Of a stretch of DNA of 60,390 bases, positions 28,001-37,021 are shown one piece after another. The stretch is from NCBI GenBank assembly GCA_023444055.1, contig JAEZRV010000061.1:1-60390 (forward strand), read 5' to 3'. The notes below the pieces were generated by a model. The model saw nothing but the letters and a program-made list of their open reading frames with translations. It was not told the origin of the DNA and did no database searches. This stretch comes from Bacillota bacterium. Lineage in GTDB: Bacteria; Bacillota; Clostridia; Acetivibrionales; DSM-1351. The translations under genes were made by a program, and so were the position numbers. Position 1 is the first letter of the stretch; every line of letters begins with the position of its first letter.

Positions 28001-28731
28001 TCCTTTTCCCTCATCTCCAATTGTTTTTTTAGCATTGACTTATATTCAGTCCCATATTTCGAAAAACTGGTTTTGTACAGTTTATACTCGCTTAGAATTT
28101 TAACAAGCCATACAGGAATACATTTTTCAGCCTTTACCTCCATAAGACACACGTCATCATCTAGCAGCTTATCTCCGTGATCACCTGCTTCAAGCCTTAA
28201 ATCTTCTCTTCTAGTACGTATATTAGTATCAAAAGTTAGTCTTAAATCTCTATTATTAATGGCAAAATATGCCTGTCTGTCATATGCAAGATATAGCTTA
28301 GGAGTAAGATCATAAACTTTCAAAAAATACTCTAGTTCTTTTAAAACCTGCTGATTCATGTATTTTTTAATGCTTGGTTTTTCGCCAGTATTAACAAAAT
28401 CGTAAGCCTCTTTTAAATGTAGCTTTGTTCGTCTCTTGTTTACCATACCATTTACTTTTTTCTTTATCTCTAAATAAACTTTATCTTCCAGAGAAGGTAC
28501 TCCATATGCGCGTAATCTTAATTTTTCCTTATATTTAGGTTTTGCTAATGAAGTTCTAATAAGATGGTTATCATGGGTGTCATAATATAAATTGCTTATT
28601 GTATAAAACGGGTGAGTTTTGTTATATTCATCAAGCTCCATATATTCACCTAGCTTCCTTGTAAGCATCTCATAAGTGTCACTATTTAACAAATACTTGT
28701 TTTCATGCCTGTTAAACACTTCTATAGCCAT
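27982..28731 (-). CDS. VTC-domain polyphosphate polymerase
   Basis: A 249-residue protein with the CYTH-like tunnel fold of the VTC catalytic domain. Tunnel-lining basic and acidic residues are visible: RHENKYLL at the N-terminus, KLRLRAYG, YLEIKKKVNG with KRRTKL, and LMEVKAEKCIPVWL. Such enzymes make polyphosphate from ATP. I start at ATG 28731 (MAIEVFN), behind GGGGGTG; the frame is open upstream but that part carries the ribosome-binding site. Upstream on the same strand is a dockerin/beta-helix protein. Confidence 0.85.
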   Translation of the reverse strand: MAIEVFNRHENKYLLNSDTYEMLTRKLGEYMELDEYNKTHPFYTISNLYYDTHDNHLIRTSLAKPKYKEKLRLRAYGVPSLEDKVYLEIKKKVNGMVNKRRTKLHLKEAYDFVNTGEKPSIKKYMNQQVLKELEYFLKVYDLTPKLYLAYDRQAYFAINNRDLRLTFDTNIRTRREDLRLEAGDHGDKLLDDDVCLMEVKAEKCIPVWLVKILSEYKLYKTSFSKYGTEYKSMLKKQLEMREKECLMNY

Positions 28732-29146
28732 TTTAACACCCCCTTTCTGTAATTTCATTCTACATACGCAACCTTAAACGAACCTTAAAAAATAGTAAAA
28801 TATCTATTAATTGTTATAAGTTGTTAAAATAAACACTAATTTTATCGTTTTTTTAATACCTAAAAGTCTGTTTTATAACTGTACAACTATATTGAAATTT
28901 ACTGAACGAACTATACATATTATGTAATCCTCAATAAAAATGTTAATGTAATAATGTTTTCATTTAAAATATAGAGAAACACATTATACGGCTATTAATA
29001 TGTAATTCCAAATTTTAAATACAAATTAGTATAAATAGTAACAGCAGAGAATTTTCTCAATAAAAAGTTCCCCGATATTATATGACATAAAATAGGGAAA
29101 CTTTTTATTGTAGGCTAAAGCATTGTCGTCAACACTTATCTAAGTA
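28732..29146. other. AT-rich intergenic region
   Basis: 415 nt with no gene. Contains the VTC ribosome-binding site at its left edge and a terminator at 29059-29109. Confidence 0.5.
29059..29109. terminator. Terminator after the dockerin/beta-helix gene
   Basis: AATAAAAAGTTCCC (29059-29072) pairs with GGGAAACTTTTTATT (29095-29109, one bulge) and is flanked by A and T runs. It separates the dockerin gene from the VTC operon, which therefore needs its own promoter. Confidence 0.8.
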
Positions 29147-30700
29147 TTACATTCCCCAACCTGGGAAGCCTCCACCGCCCCAACCTGCACCAAAGATAGA
29201 ACCGCCAGCAGTAGTTACCATAGTACTAGTTGTAAAAGTCTTTGTTAGCGTTCCATTTGTATACAAGTTATAAGTTTGTCCTTTAACTAATGCTGGAGAA
29301 GTAAACAGCAATGTTGCACCTGATTTTTTAGCAGTAAAGTTAAATATTTCAGTTCCTGATGCATTTTTAATGCTCATAACTGCATTATTAGCTGATGGAC
29401 CAGTTAATACACCTGAACACTGTGTAGATGTGTTTGCTGTTGGAGATGATGTACATCCACCAACTGCTGCAAGAGTTCCTCCTGTAATGGTGAAATTGTT
29501 TGTGTCACAATCAGCACAGCCATCAGGATTCCTTCCTCCATAAATTACAGCAGTACCACCAGTCATAGTTATAGTTCCATTTGAGTCATAAGCATCAGTT
29601 CCTGCTATTATATCTATAGTTCCTCCATTAATAACGAGCTTTTTATCAGCACATAAGCCATCTTCATTTGCTGTAATATTAATTTTACCATTATTAACAG
29701 TAACAATATCCTTACCTTCAATACCCTCGTATGATTTAGTAACTGTTGTTGTACCACCATCAAATGTCATAGCTAAATCACTATGTATTCCATCATCGCC
29801 TGCGGATAATATAAGTGTTCCATCTGAAATTATAATATCACCAGCAGTGTCTATACAGTCTGAAGTAGCAGTTATATTTAATGTTCCTCCTGTGATCTTT
29901 ATAGTATTATTACAGTTAATTCCGTCTTTCGGAGCAGATTTAATTACTATATTTCCATTTTCTATTTTGATATCGTCATCACCTGCAATACCATGTTTGT
30001 AATTTGCTGTAATATTTAAGGTTCCGGCACCTTTTATTTCTAAATCGTCATTGCTGGATATAACAGCCTTAGCTTCAGCATTAGCTGTAGAATAAATCTT
30101 TGCATCAGTTAAGTTGTTTGTTGTATCCTTCTCAATAGTAATAAATCCTTTGTCAACATTCTGAAAGAAAATAGCGGGACCATTTGAATTTGTTATGCTG
30201 CAACCATTTAAGCGGAGTTTAACCTTTTCAGTAGTATTAACAAAAATCATACCATTTGATAAAGTGCCTACAACCTCAAAATCGCCTCCAGCAGTGATAT
30301 TAACTGTTGTACCGCTTACTGATGCGCCAGTTCCAGTACAAGTAATTGTACTTCCTAAGCTAATCTTTCCAACATTAAGCTTCCATGCATCTTCTGGGTC
30401 AACTGGGTCTTCTGGAGTAGTGCCATTATCAACAGGAAACTTAGTTATGTCCCCTAGCAGGTATTTTTTCATTAGCGCTAAATCCAGCGCATCATATGAA
30501 AGATCTCCATTTAAATCACAAACTGTAAAGTTATCGACTGCAATATTAGTCAAAATAACATGCTTCATTGCAGCATAGTCTAATGCATCTACCCCCCCAT
30601 CCCCATTTACATCTCCGTAAATAACGGCAGCATTGGCAAGCATACTGCTAAAAGTAAGAGTACCTACTAGCGATAATACCATTAATAGCTTTTTTTTCAT
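29147..30700 (-). CDS. Dockerin-bearing DUF4353 carbohydrate-binding-type protein
   Basis: A 517-residue secreted protein: signal peptide 1-24, then a type I dockerin at about 27-93 (DVNGDGGVDALD and DLNGDLSYDALD, Ala-Leu recognition pairs), a linker, and about 380 residues of right-handed beta-helix-like repeats rich in Asn, Asp and Gly (for example IENGNIVIKSAPKDGI, ISDGTLILSAGDDGI). This matches the DUF4353 carbohydrate-binding domain found with CotH, VTC and DUF4956 genes in Clostridia. The C-terminus ends in a Gly/Trp tail (GWGGGGFPGWGM). No catalytic site is evident; it should attach to a scaffoldin. GGGGAGG precedes the ATG. Confidence 0.85.
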   Translation of the reverse strand: MKKKLLMVLSLVGTLTFSSMLANAAVIYGDVNGDGGVDALDYAAMKHVILTNIAVDNFTVCDLNGDLSYDALDLALMKKYLLGDITKFPVDNGTTPEDPVDPEDAWKLNVGKISLGSTITCTGTGASVSGTTVNITAGGDFEVVGTLSNGMIFVNTTEKVKLRLNGCSITNSNGPAIFFQNVDKGFITIEKDTTNNLTDAKIYSTANAEAKAVISSNDDLEIKGAGTLNITANYKHGIAGDDDIKIENGNIVIKSAPKDGINCNNTIKITGGTLNITATSDCIDTAGDIIISDGTLILSAGDDGIHSDLAMTFDGGTTTVTKSYEGIEGKDIVTVNNGKINITANEDGLCADKKLVINGGTIDIIAGTDAYDSNGTITMTGGTAVIYGGRNPDGCADCDTNNFTITGGTLAAVGGCTSSPTANTSTQCSGVLTGPSANNAVMSIKNASGTEIFNFTAKKSGATLLFTSPALVKGQTYNLYTNGTLTKTFTTSTMVTTAGGSIFGAGWGGGGFPGWGM

Positions 30701-30802
30701 AAAATCCTCCCCTTCTGTTTTATATAATTAAACATTATGATAATATTTTACAATTTTGAGCTTAAACCACCCTTAAAAATCAAATAATTAATGAATTATT
30801 TA

Positions 30803-30831
30803 TTGACATATTTTTTAAGTTATAACATTAT
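30803..30831 (+). promoter_or_regulatory. Likely sigma-A promoter of the response regulator
   Basis: TTGACA (30803-30808) matches consensus; CATTAT lies 17 nt on at 30826-30831. The transcript would start about 25 nt before the response-regulator start codon. Confidence 0.5.
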
Positions 30832-30861
30832 ATATATTAGGTGTAGAAATGAGGTTTTATT

Positions 30862-31542
30862 ATGAATATTCTACTTGTCGAGGATAAGATTCCAACAACT
30901 GAATCACTGGTAAGCATATTAAAAAAAAACAACCATACTATTGATCGTACGGAAAATATCAGTGATGGTTTATACCTTGCTTTGCTGGGTACATATGATA
31001 TTATCGTGCTAGATACTTTAGTTCATACAGCTGAGGGTATTACGCTCCTTAAGGGGATTCGGAAAAGCGGCTTGACATTACCTGTAATTCTGCTTTCTAA
31101 TCAAAGTGAAATATCATACAAAGTAATTGGACTTGACAGTGGGGCTGACGACTACCTTGTTAAACCATTTTCTACCGAAGAGCTTTTAGCACGAATAAGA
31201 GCTTTAGGTAGGAGGAAAAACACAATACTTTTAAACAGCACTTTAAACTTTGGAGATATAACGCTTGATACTAATAGTTTGAAATTATCCACTGAAAAAG
31301 CGGAACTTACTTTGACATGTCGTGAGAGTAAACTATTAGAGTTTTTAATTATAAGAAAATGTATGATAACTTCAAAAGACATAATAATAGAAAAAATTTG
31401 GGGATTTGACTCTGATGCACAAGCAAATCATGTAGAAGTATACATATCTTTTTTAAGAAAGAAATTAAGCTCTATAAATTCAAAAGTAGTTATAAATACT
31501 ATTCGTGGATTAGGATACAAGCTTGATATAACTTCAAATTAA
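30862..31542 (+). CDS. OmpR-family response regulator, orphan
   Basis: A 226-residue two-domain regulator: receiver domain (1-115) with acidic pair Glu7/Asp8, phosphorylatable Asp51 (IIVLDTLV), Ser79 and Lys101 (LVKPF), then a winged-helix DNA-binding domain (about 130-222, ending in NTIRGLGYKL). All receiver residues needed for phosphorylation are present. GAGG precedes the ATG. No histidine kinase gene adjoins it; it is divergent from the dockerin/DUF4353 gene and may regulate it. Confidence 0.92.
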   Translation: MNILLVEDKIPTTESLVSILKKNNHTIDRTENISDGLYLALLGTYDIIVLDTLVHTAEGITLLKGIRKSGLTLPVILLSNQSEISYKVIGLDSGADDYLVKPFSTEELLARIRALGRRKNTILLNSTLNFGDITLDTNSLKLSTEKAELTLTCRESKLLEFLIIRKCMITSKDIIIEKIWGFDSDAQANHVEVYISFLRKKLSSINSKVVINTIRGLGYKLDITSN

Positions 31543-31562
31543 TTATTCATCTTTCCACATAA

Positions 31563-31606
31563 AAAACCCATCGGTGTTCAAACTATCAATGGTTTGTTGG
31601 CAAAAT
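31563..31606. repeat. Dispersed ~50-nt repeat (family 3), copy 4
   Basis: On the plus strand CCCATCGGTGTTCAAACTAT then CAATGGTTTGTTGGCAAAAT, the reverse of the copy at 8094. Directly abuts the two-hairpin element at 31607. Confidence 0.65.
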
Positions 31607-31671
31607 GACTCGAAAGTATAGTTGGTGCTTACATGGTGCACTTTCGAGTCTCAAAAACGCAAGCGTTTTTG
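31607..31671. repeat. Two-hairpin repeat element (family A), copy A2
   Basis: Hairpin 2 comes first here: GACTCGAAAGT (31607-31617) with ACTTTCGAGTC (31640-31650), loop GTTGGTGCTTACATGGTGC. Then hairpin 1: CAAAAACG-CAAG-CGTTTTTG (31652-31671). It is nearly identical to A1 in reverse orientation. Lies between the convergent response-regulator and peptidase genes. Confidence 0.75.
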
Positions 31672-31722
31672 CCGATGTTGGTGGTATTTACTTAAATGAT
31701 GTGCTTTTGAGTTCATCAATGC

Positions 31723-31797
31723 TTTAGCCGTCGCACACATTCGCCGTCCAAGGCTCATGGTGTGCTAAAAACAACATCGTGTTGTCTACGGCTAAAG
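31723..31797. repeat. Branched (three-way) inverted-repeat structure
   Basis: The outer stem CTTTAGCCGT (31723-31732) pairs perfectly with ACGGCTAAAG (31788-31797). Inside are two further hairpins: GCACAC (31734-31739) with GTGTGC (31760-31765), whose loop has a small GCC/GGC stem, and ACAACA-TCG-TGTTGT (31771-31785). A related piece, GAATGCGTGAAACGGCTAAA, follows copy A1 near 8372. It looks like a folded RNA or element end. Confidence 0.55.
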
Positions 31798-31806
31798 ATG
31801 CTCCAA

Positions 31807-33012
31807 TTAAACAACAATAATATCTTTTTCGCCACCGGTAATACACTGGCCTCCATGAGGCGTAACTATATATGTATCTTCCACCCCCACCATTCCAACT
31901 CCTGCTATACCCTTTTTGGGTTCTATAGCTATTACCATATTTTCTTTAAGTGGACTTTTAAAGCCATTTGCAATTACAGGTGGCTCGTCAACATGAAGAC
32001 CTATGCCATGACCCAAAAACTTTACTCTTCTATCTCCAAATCCCATGAAGTTATTTATAAAATCAGAATCTAAATCTTCCATTATGCTATTATAAATATC
32101 AGATGGTATACTACCTGGTTTTAATAGCTGTGCAGTCCTTTTTTCCACCTCAATACATTTACGATGGGCTTTTACAAGTTCTTCAGACGGAGTGGCTCCA
32201 AACATATAAATCTGTGTTCTGTCACTATGATATCCATACATGCCAAAACCTATATCTATAAAGACCAAGTCGCCCTTTTTAAGAAGCCTGTCTCTGCTTC
32301 CAATAATAGGTACCGCTGGATACATACCTCGCATTCCTCCTGGGCCGTCAAAGCTTGTATCAACTAAGGAATTTTCACCAAATCCAATTTGACCGGCAAT
32401 CATCTCGGTTTGATATCTATAAAAGCGTGTAACACCATGATAACCCATCTTCAACATTTTCTCATACATTTCTGCTGTAAGTTCAAGCTCACTCATTCCC
32501 TCTCTTAAAATACTTGGAACAACTTCATCTAACAGAAGTTGATGCAACTTACCTGTTTCTTTCATCCAGTATATCTCATATGGGCTTTTCACTGCACGTA
32601 TTTCAAAAATAATATCTTCAACTGAGAATATATTTTGTATATTAAAATACTTTTTTAGTCTTTCAATAATACTAATAGTTACGGTTTCTGTCTCTACAAA
32701 TGTATTGCCAAGTTCATTTCCAATTATTTGTGCAACATCTCTATAGCTCTCCATTGGATAAATTTTACATAATCCTGATCCTACTAATGGAGATTCTTCC
32801 TTTGCTCTATTATAACTCCTTCTTGCAAAGTACTGTGCCGTTCCATTACTTTTTATTACCAATAAACCATCCTGCATTGTTCCAGTAAAGTAATACTGAT
32901 TAATACGGTTAATTATCAGTACAGTATCCCATTGGGGGTTTCGTTCAGATATAACAGCACAGAGATTTAAAATCCTTGTTTCCAGTTCTTGTTTTGACAC
33001 TTCTGCTTTCAT
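31807..33012 (-). CDS. M24 family metallopeptidase (Xaa-Pro aminopeptidase-like)
   Basis: A 401-residue pita-bread-fold peptidase. The N-terminal creatinase-like domain (about 1-140) is followed by the catalytic domain with all five metal ligands visible in order: Asp in FIDIGFG, Asp in YHSDRT, His in LGHGIGLHVDE, Glu in IAIEPKKG and Glu in GVEDTYIV. It most resembles Xaa-Pro dipeptidase/aminopeptidase proteins. The exact substrate (proline peptide or other) is not settled by sequence alone. The start has no close ribosome-binding site other than AGGAG about 8 nt upstream. Confidence 0.88.
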   Translation of the reverse strand: MKAEVSKQELETRILNLCAVISERNPQWDTVLIINRINQYYFTGTMQDGLLVIKSNGTAQYFARRSYNRAKEESPLVGSGLCKIYPMESYRDVAQIIGNELGNTFVETETVTISIIERLKKYFNIQNIFSVEDIIFEIRAVKSPYEIYWMKETGKLHQLLLDEVVPSILREGMSELELTAEMYEKMLKMGYHGVTRFYRYQTEMIAGQIGFGENSLVDTSFDGPGGMRGMYPAVPIIGSRDRLLKKGDLVFIDIGFGMYGYHSDRTQIYMFGATPSEELVKAHRKCIEVEKRTAQLLKPGSIPSDIYNSIMEDLDSDFINNFMGFGDRRVKFLGHGIGLHVDEPPVIANGFKSPLKENMVIAIEPKKGIAGVGMVGVEDTYIVTPHGGQCITGGEKDIIVV

Positions 33013-33110
33013 TATATTTTTTCTCCTGTCTAAATCACATCATATACATTTCATGTTCTATATAATAATGTATAACACAAAAACTAACAATACTATTTTA
33101 GTATTATTTT

Positions 33111-33222
33111 GACAGTACACATTACCATTGGCCTTATACCTTGCTATTTTATAGGCTTGCTGTTCAGATAGAGGACTATTTTGACGGTATTCATTACCAT
33201 TCACCTTGTACCTTGCTGTTTT
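33111..33222. repeat. Imperfect tandem duplication at a gene 3' end
   Basis: About 40 nt at 33111-33150 recur at 33183-33222 with roughly 85% identity, period 72. The right copy covers the last 10 codons of the transglutaminase gene; the left copy is a downstream echo. A 77-codon frame at 33058-33291 that reads through both copies is a by-product. Confidence 0.65.
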
Positions 33223-34399
33223 TGTGATCAAGTGCGAAATTTTTAGAATCAAAATAATTAACACCGCTAGCACCAAACGTAGTATCAACATTTACCCATC
33301 TTTTTTGTTCTTCATAATAGAATTGATTCCAGGCATGATCTCCCCATGATATTCCGCTAAAACCCATACCAGTTACTAAATTAACTTTAATACCATTGGC
33401 TTTACACATTGAAATAAATAGACAGGAATAGTCAAAACAAATCCCTTTCTTAGTCTGGTAGCAGATTATTGTACCAGATTTAGTGTTTCGAGCTTCTTTA
33501 GCAATTGTTGTGGATTTATTATAATCATAAGAGATGTTTTTTCTTATCCACTGATATATTTTTTTACATTTGTCATAGTCACTTTTTTCATCCTTTACTA
33601 ATTCAACTGCTAACTTGTCAATTTCTGGCGTGGATTTTATAGCATCATCAAGAGTAACTCCGTTAAAATATTGAATCACCTTAATATTGTAGTTATCAAG
33701 TGTTTCTCTAATATTTTCTGCAATTTTAACATTACCCTTATTATTAACATCAAGGTCATTAAATCTATCATTAATAATTACAGGTATTTTTTTTACAATA
33801 TCAGAACTAATAACAGGTTCTAGAGCAGTATCATAAACTTCATTCAGAATTTTAGATGAATTTATATACCCTGATAAACCAGGAACTGTAAAATAGTATG
33901 AGAAAAAATAAAAAATAAAGCTTATCAATATTAGTGTTACAAATGCTTTTGGGATACTGCACAAAAACGAAATTGCTCTTCTTATAAAAGGGCTCAGTGA
34001 GTTTAATGCCCTGTATATTTTGTAGGATAGATTATCAAGAATACAAGTGTAAATCGGGTATGTTATAAGTCTTAAAACAATAACAACTATTATTAAAATA
34101 ATTGAGGCAATGCAAAGGTAAGTATATATGTTATTTGCAACTAGGCTAGCTTTAACTGTGCTAGGCAACAATTCATATATATATTTATATACTTCGTTAT
34201 CTTTATCAAAAAGGATACCTTTTGTAAGAATTAAAGCAATTATCAATGCTCCAATGAACTCAAAACTATTTATAACAGAATAAAATCCATTTAGTATTCT
34301 CTCATGATTAAATGGCATAAATAGTGAGCTAAAAAGTATGATAATTACAGGAACTAATAAAATAAGACTTACGGGGTTAAATTCTATATTTATCAACAT
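33194..34399 (-). CDS. Membrane protein with transglutaminase-like domain
   Basis: A 401-residue protein with about five hydrophobic segments in its first 190 residues, then an exported-looking domain with the transglutaminase-core triad: Cys in GICFDYSCLF, His in WGDHAWNQFY and Asp in WVNVDTTFG. Such proteins are thought to act as cell-surface proteases or transamidases. The start at ATG 34399 follows AAGGGTG; the longer frame to 34507 has no ribosome-binding site. Function unknown. Confidence 0.8.
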   Translation of the reverse strand: MLINIEFNPVSLILLVPVIIILFSSLFMPFNHERILNGFYSVINSFEFIGALIIALILTKGILFDKDNEVYKYIYELLPSTVKASLVANNIYTYLCIASIILIIVVIVLRLITYPIYTCILDNLSYKIYRALNSLSPFIRRAISFLCSIPKAFVTLILISFIFYFFSYYFTVPGLSGYINSSKILNEVYDTALEPVISSDIVKKIPVIINDRFNDLDVNNKGNVKIAENIRETLDNYNIKVIQYFNGVTLDDAIKSTPEIDKLAVELVKDEKSDYDKCKKIYQWIRKNISYDYNKSTTIAKEARNTKSGTIICYQTKKGICFDYSCLFISMCKANGIKVNLVTGMGFSGISWGDHAWNQFYYEEQKRWVNVDTTFGASGVNYFDSKNFALDHKNSKVQGEW

Positions 34400-34641
34400 A
34401 TTCACCCTTAAATATTGCACAATGTTTGACTGAATCTTCGCGTTAATATTGTTATTATAGCACAAATTATTAATATAAATAATTTCCCTATATATTTTCT
34501 CTTGCATTTATTATGAAAAAATTGTATCTTTTAATAATAAGTACTTATATATATTGATATAAGTATATATAAGTAAACTCAAATTTTGATACTATATTAA
34601 CTGTACTAAGTTACTTTAAAATTTATAATGAGGTGGAATAT

Positions 34642-36735
34642 ATGAGTCACTTAAGTGAAATCTTTGGTTCAAACGTATTTAATGATGCAGTTATGAGAGA
34701 GCGTCTTCCCAAAGCTACATATAAAGCATTGAGGAAAACCATTGATGATGGGCTCCCTTTGAATTTAGAAATAGCTGAAATAGTTGCAAGCTGTATGAAG
34801 GATTGGGCAATTGAAAAAGGTGCCACACACTATACTCATTGGTTTCAGCCAATGACAGGTATTACAGCAGAAAAACATGATTCATTCATCAATCCTACAT
34901 CTGATGGAAAGGTTATATTGGAGTTTTCAGGAAAAGAATTAATTAAAGGTGAAGCAGATGGTTCCTCTTTCCCTTCTGGAGGTCTACGAGTAACATTTGA
35001 AGCTAGAGGATATACCGCATGGGATTGTACTTCTCCGGCATTCATAAAGAATAATACTCTATATATTCCAACAGCATTCTGTTCCTATAATGGTGACACT
35101 TTAGATAAAAAGACGCCTTTACTTAGGTCTATGGAATGTATTTCTAAAAATGCACTTAGAGTTCTTCGTTTATTTGGAAATACAACTACAACAAAGGTAA
35201 TAGCTACAGTTGGTCCTGAGCAAGAATATTTCTTAATTGACAAGAAAATGTATGATCAGAGAAAAGATTTGATATTTACAGGTCGTACTTTATTTGGTTC
35301 AATGGCTCCCAAAGGTCAGGAATTGGACGATCATTACTACGGAAGCATTAAGCCAAGAATATCAGCTTTTATGAAAGATCTAGATGAAGAGCTATGGAAG
35401 TTAGGAATATCTGCAAAAACTGAGCATAACGAGGTTGCTCCTGCTCAGCATGAGCTTGCACCAATATTTACTACTGCTAATATTGCAACAGACCATAATC
35501 AGCTTACAATGGAACTAATGAAAACAACTGCACTTAAGCATGGTTTAGTCTGTCTGCTTCACGAGAAACCATTTGCAGGCGTTAATGGTTCAGGAAAGCA
35601 CAACAACTGGTCGCTTTCAACAAATGATGGTCAAAACTTGCTAGAGCCTGGCAAAACACCTCATGAAAACGCTCAGTTCCTTATTTTCCTTTGTGCTGTT
35701 GTCAAAGCTGTAGATGAATATGCAGACTTGTTGAGATTAGCTGGTGCAAACCCTGGAAACGATCATCGTTTAGGTGCAAATGAGGCACCACCAGCTATAA
35801 TTTCTATATTTCTCGGTGATGAGCTCACAAGAATACTTGAGCAAATTGCATGTGGCGAAGATTGCTCATCAAGCGTTTTCGGTAAATTGAAGGTTGGTGT
35901 TACTACTTTACCAGCTCTTCCACAGGACTCAACCGATAGAAATAGAACCTCCCCATTTGCCTTTACAGGAAACAAATTCGAGTTTAGAATGGTTGGATCA
36001 TCTGCCTCAATTGCATCACCAAATTTCTTTTTAAATGCTATAATTTCTGAAGTTTTAGAGCAATTTGCAGATAGATTAGATAAAGCAGAAGATTTTTCTT
36101 TAGAGGTTAATGCAATAATAAAGGATGTTTATGAGAAAAACGGAAGAGTAATTTTTAATGGAAACGGCTATTCAGATGAATGGGTTACTATAGCTGAAGA
36201 TAGAGGACTTCCAAATCTTAAAAGCTATGTTGATGCAATTACAAGCCTTCATGTAGAAAAAAATATGGTTGTAATGGAAAAACACAAGGTATTCAATCGT
36301 AATGAAATGAATTCACGATATGAAATATCACTAGAGAAGTATATTAAAACTATAAATATCGAAGCCTTGACAATGTTGGAAATGTCAAAGCGACAGATTC
36401 TTCCAGCTGTTATTAAATTCTCTACTGATATTGCAAACTCTATAAATCAAATAAAGCTCTGTGGTGTAGATGCTGACATTAGTGCAAATATAGAGTTACT
36501 GAAGGAAACTACTAGCTTGACTTCTGAGCTAAATAAAAACATCTCAGAACTTGAAGCTAAGTTAAATAAAGCTCAGGAACTACATGGTAGTTCTTATGAG
36601 CAGGCTGTATACTATAAGGATGTTGTATTTACACAGATGAGTAATTTAAGAACTGTTGCTGACAAGCTTGAATGCATCGTTGATTCAAAGATATGGCCGT
36701 TCCCAACATATGCAGACATTTTGTTTAATGTATAA
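34642..36735 (+). CDS. glnN: Glutamine synthetase, type III
   Basis: A 697-residue GSIII enzyme (ATP-dependent synthesis of glutamine from glutamate and ammonia), much longer than GSI. Family regions visible include THYTHWFQPMTG, GPEQEYFLIDK (metal and glutamate binding), NEVAPAQHELAP, NGSGKHNNWS, RTSPFAFTGNKFEFR and the helical C-terminal region typical of GSIII. ATG 34642 follows GAGGTGG; a GTG at 34633 overlaps that site. Probably monocistronic and nitrogen-regulated; the region 34508-34641 contains AT-rich palindromes (ACTTATAT/ATATAAGT near 34545) that could be regulatory. Confidence 0.95.
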   Translation: MSHLSEIFGSNVFNDAVMRERLPKATYKALRKTIDDGLPLNLEIAEIVASCMKDWAIEKGATHYTHWFQPMTGITAEKHDSFINPTSDGKVILEFSGKELIKGEADGSSFPSGGLRVTFEARGYTAWDCTSPAFIKNNTLYIPTAFCSYNGDTLDKKTPLLRSMECISKNALRVLRLFGNTTTTKVIATVGPEQEYFLIDKKMYDQRKDLIFTGRTLFGSMAPKGQELDDHYYGSIKPRISAFMKDLDEELWKLGISAKTEHNEVAPAQHELAPIFTTANIATDHNQLTMELMKTTALKHGLVCLLHEKPFAGVNGSGKHNNWSLSTNDGQNLLEPGKTPHENAQFLIFLCAVVKAVDEYADLLRLAGANPGNDHRLGANEAPPAIISIFLGDELTRILEQIACGEDCSSSVFGKLKVGVTTLPALPQDSTDRNRTSPFAFTGNKFEFRMVGSSASIASPNFFLNAIISEVLEQFADRLDKAEDFSLEVNAIIKDVYEKNGRVIFNGNGYSDEWVTIAEDRGLPNLKSYVDAITSLHVEKNMVVMEKHKVFNRNEMNSRYEISLEKYIKTINIEALTMLEMSKRQILPAVIKFSTDIANSINQIKLCGVDADISANIELLKETTSLTSELNKNISELEAKLNKAQELHGSSYEQAVYYKDVVFTQMSNLRTVADKLECIVDSKIWPFPTYADILFNV

Positions 36736-36820
36736 GCTTGGCATAAAAATGCAGTAAGTAGTAACAAATACGGTTAATTGAATGAAAAATCTAAATTAAA
36801 ATTAATTTTAGCTTAAAATC

Positions 36821-36914
36821 ATAAAGGGGCTGTCCTGTAACAACAATTTATGTATATCCACTTATTAAGTAACTTGTAGATATATATATTTCTTGTTTTG
36901 CAGCAGCCCCTTAT
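36821..36914. repeat. Long palindrome (family P), copy 1, acting as terminator
   Basis: ATAAAGGGGCTGTCCTGTAA on the left faces TTGCAGCAGCCCCTTAT on the right, about 94 nt overall. Same family as 45268-45358, 48121-48227 and 59501-59584. Lies between convergent glnN and the ABC permease gene, where a terminator is expected. Confidence 0.7.
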
Positions 36915-37021
36915 GGATAGATTTTCTTTCAGTTTTAATATTTACTAAATTCAACTTTCCCAGTTGAATTGTAGGTGTTTAAACTTATCAATGGAAAGTT
37001 GAGTTACTAAACTTTTGCAAA

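Noticed and set aside
29147..30700. Possibility that the beta-helix protein is a pectate lyase
   Set aside because: Repeat pattern fits the DUF4353 carbohydrate-binding family and no Asp/Lys/Arg catalytic arrangement of pectate lyases is visible.
33058..33291. 77-codon ORF with two similar ARYK.NGN.Y.QN units
   Set aside because: It runs through the duplicated 3' end of the transglutaminase gene and overlaps it in another frame; no ribosome-binding site. Treated as a product of the duplication.
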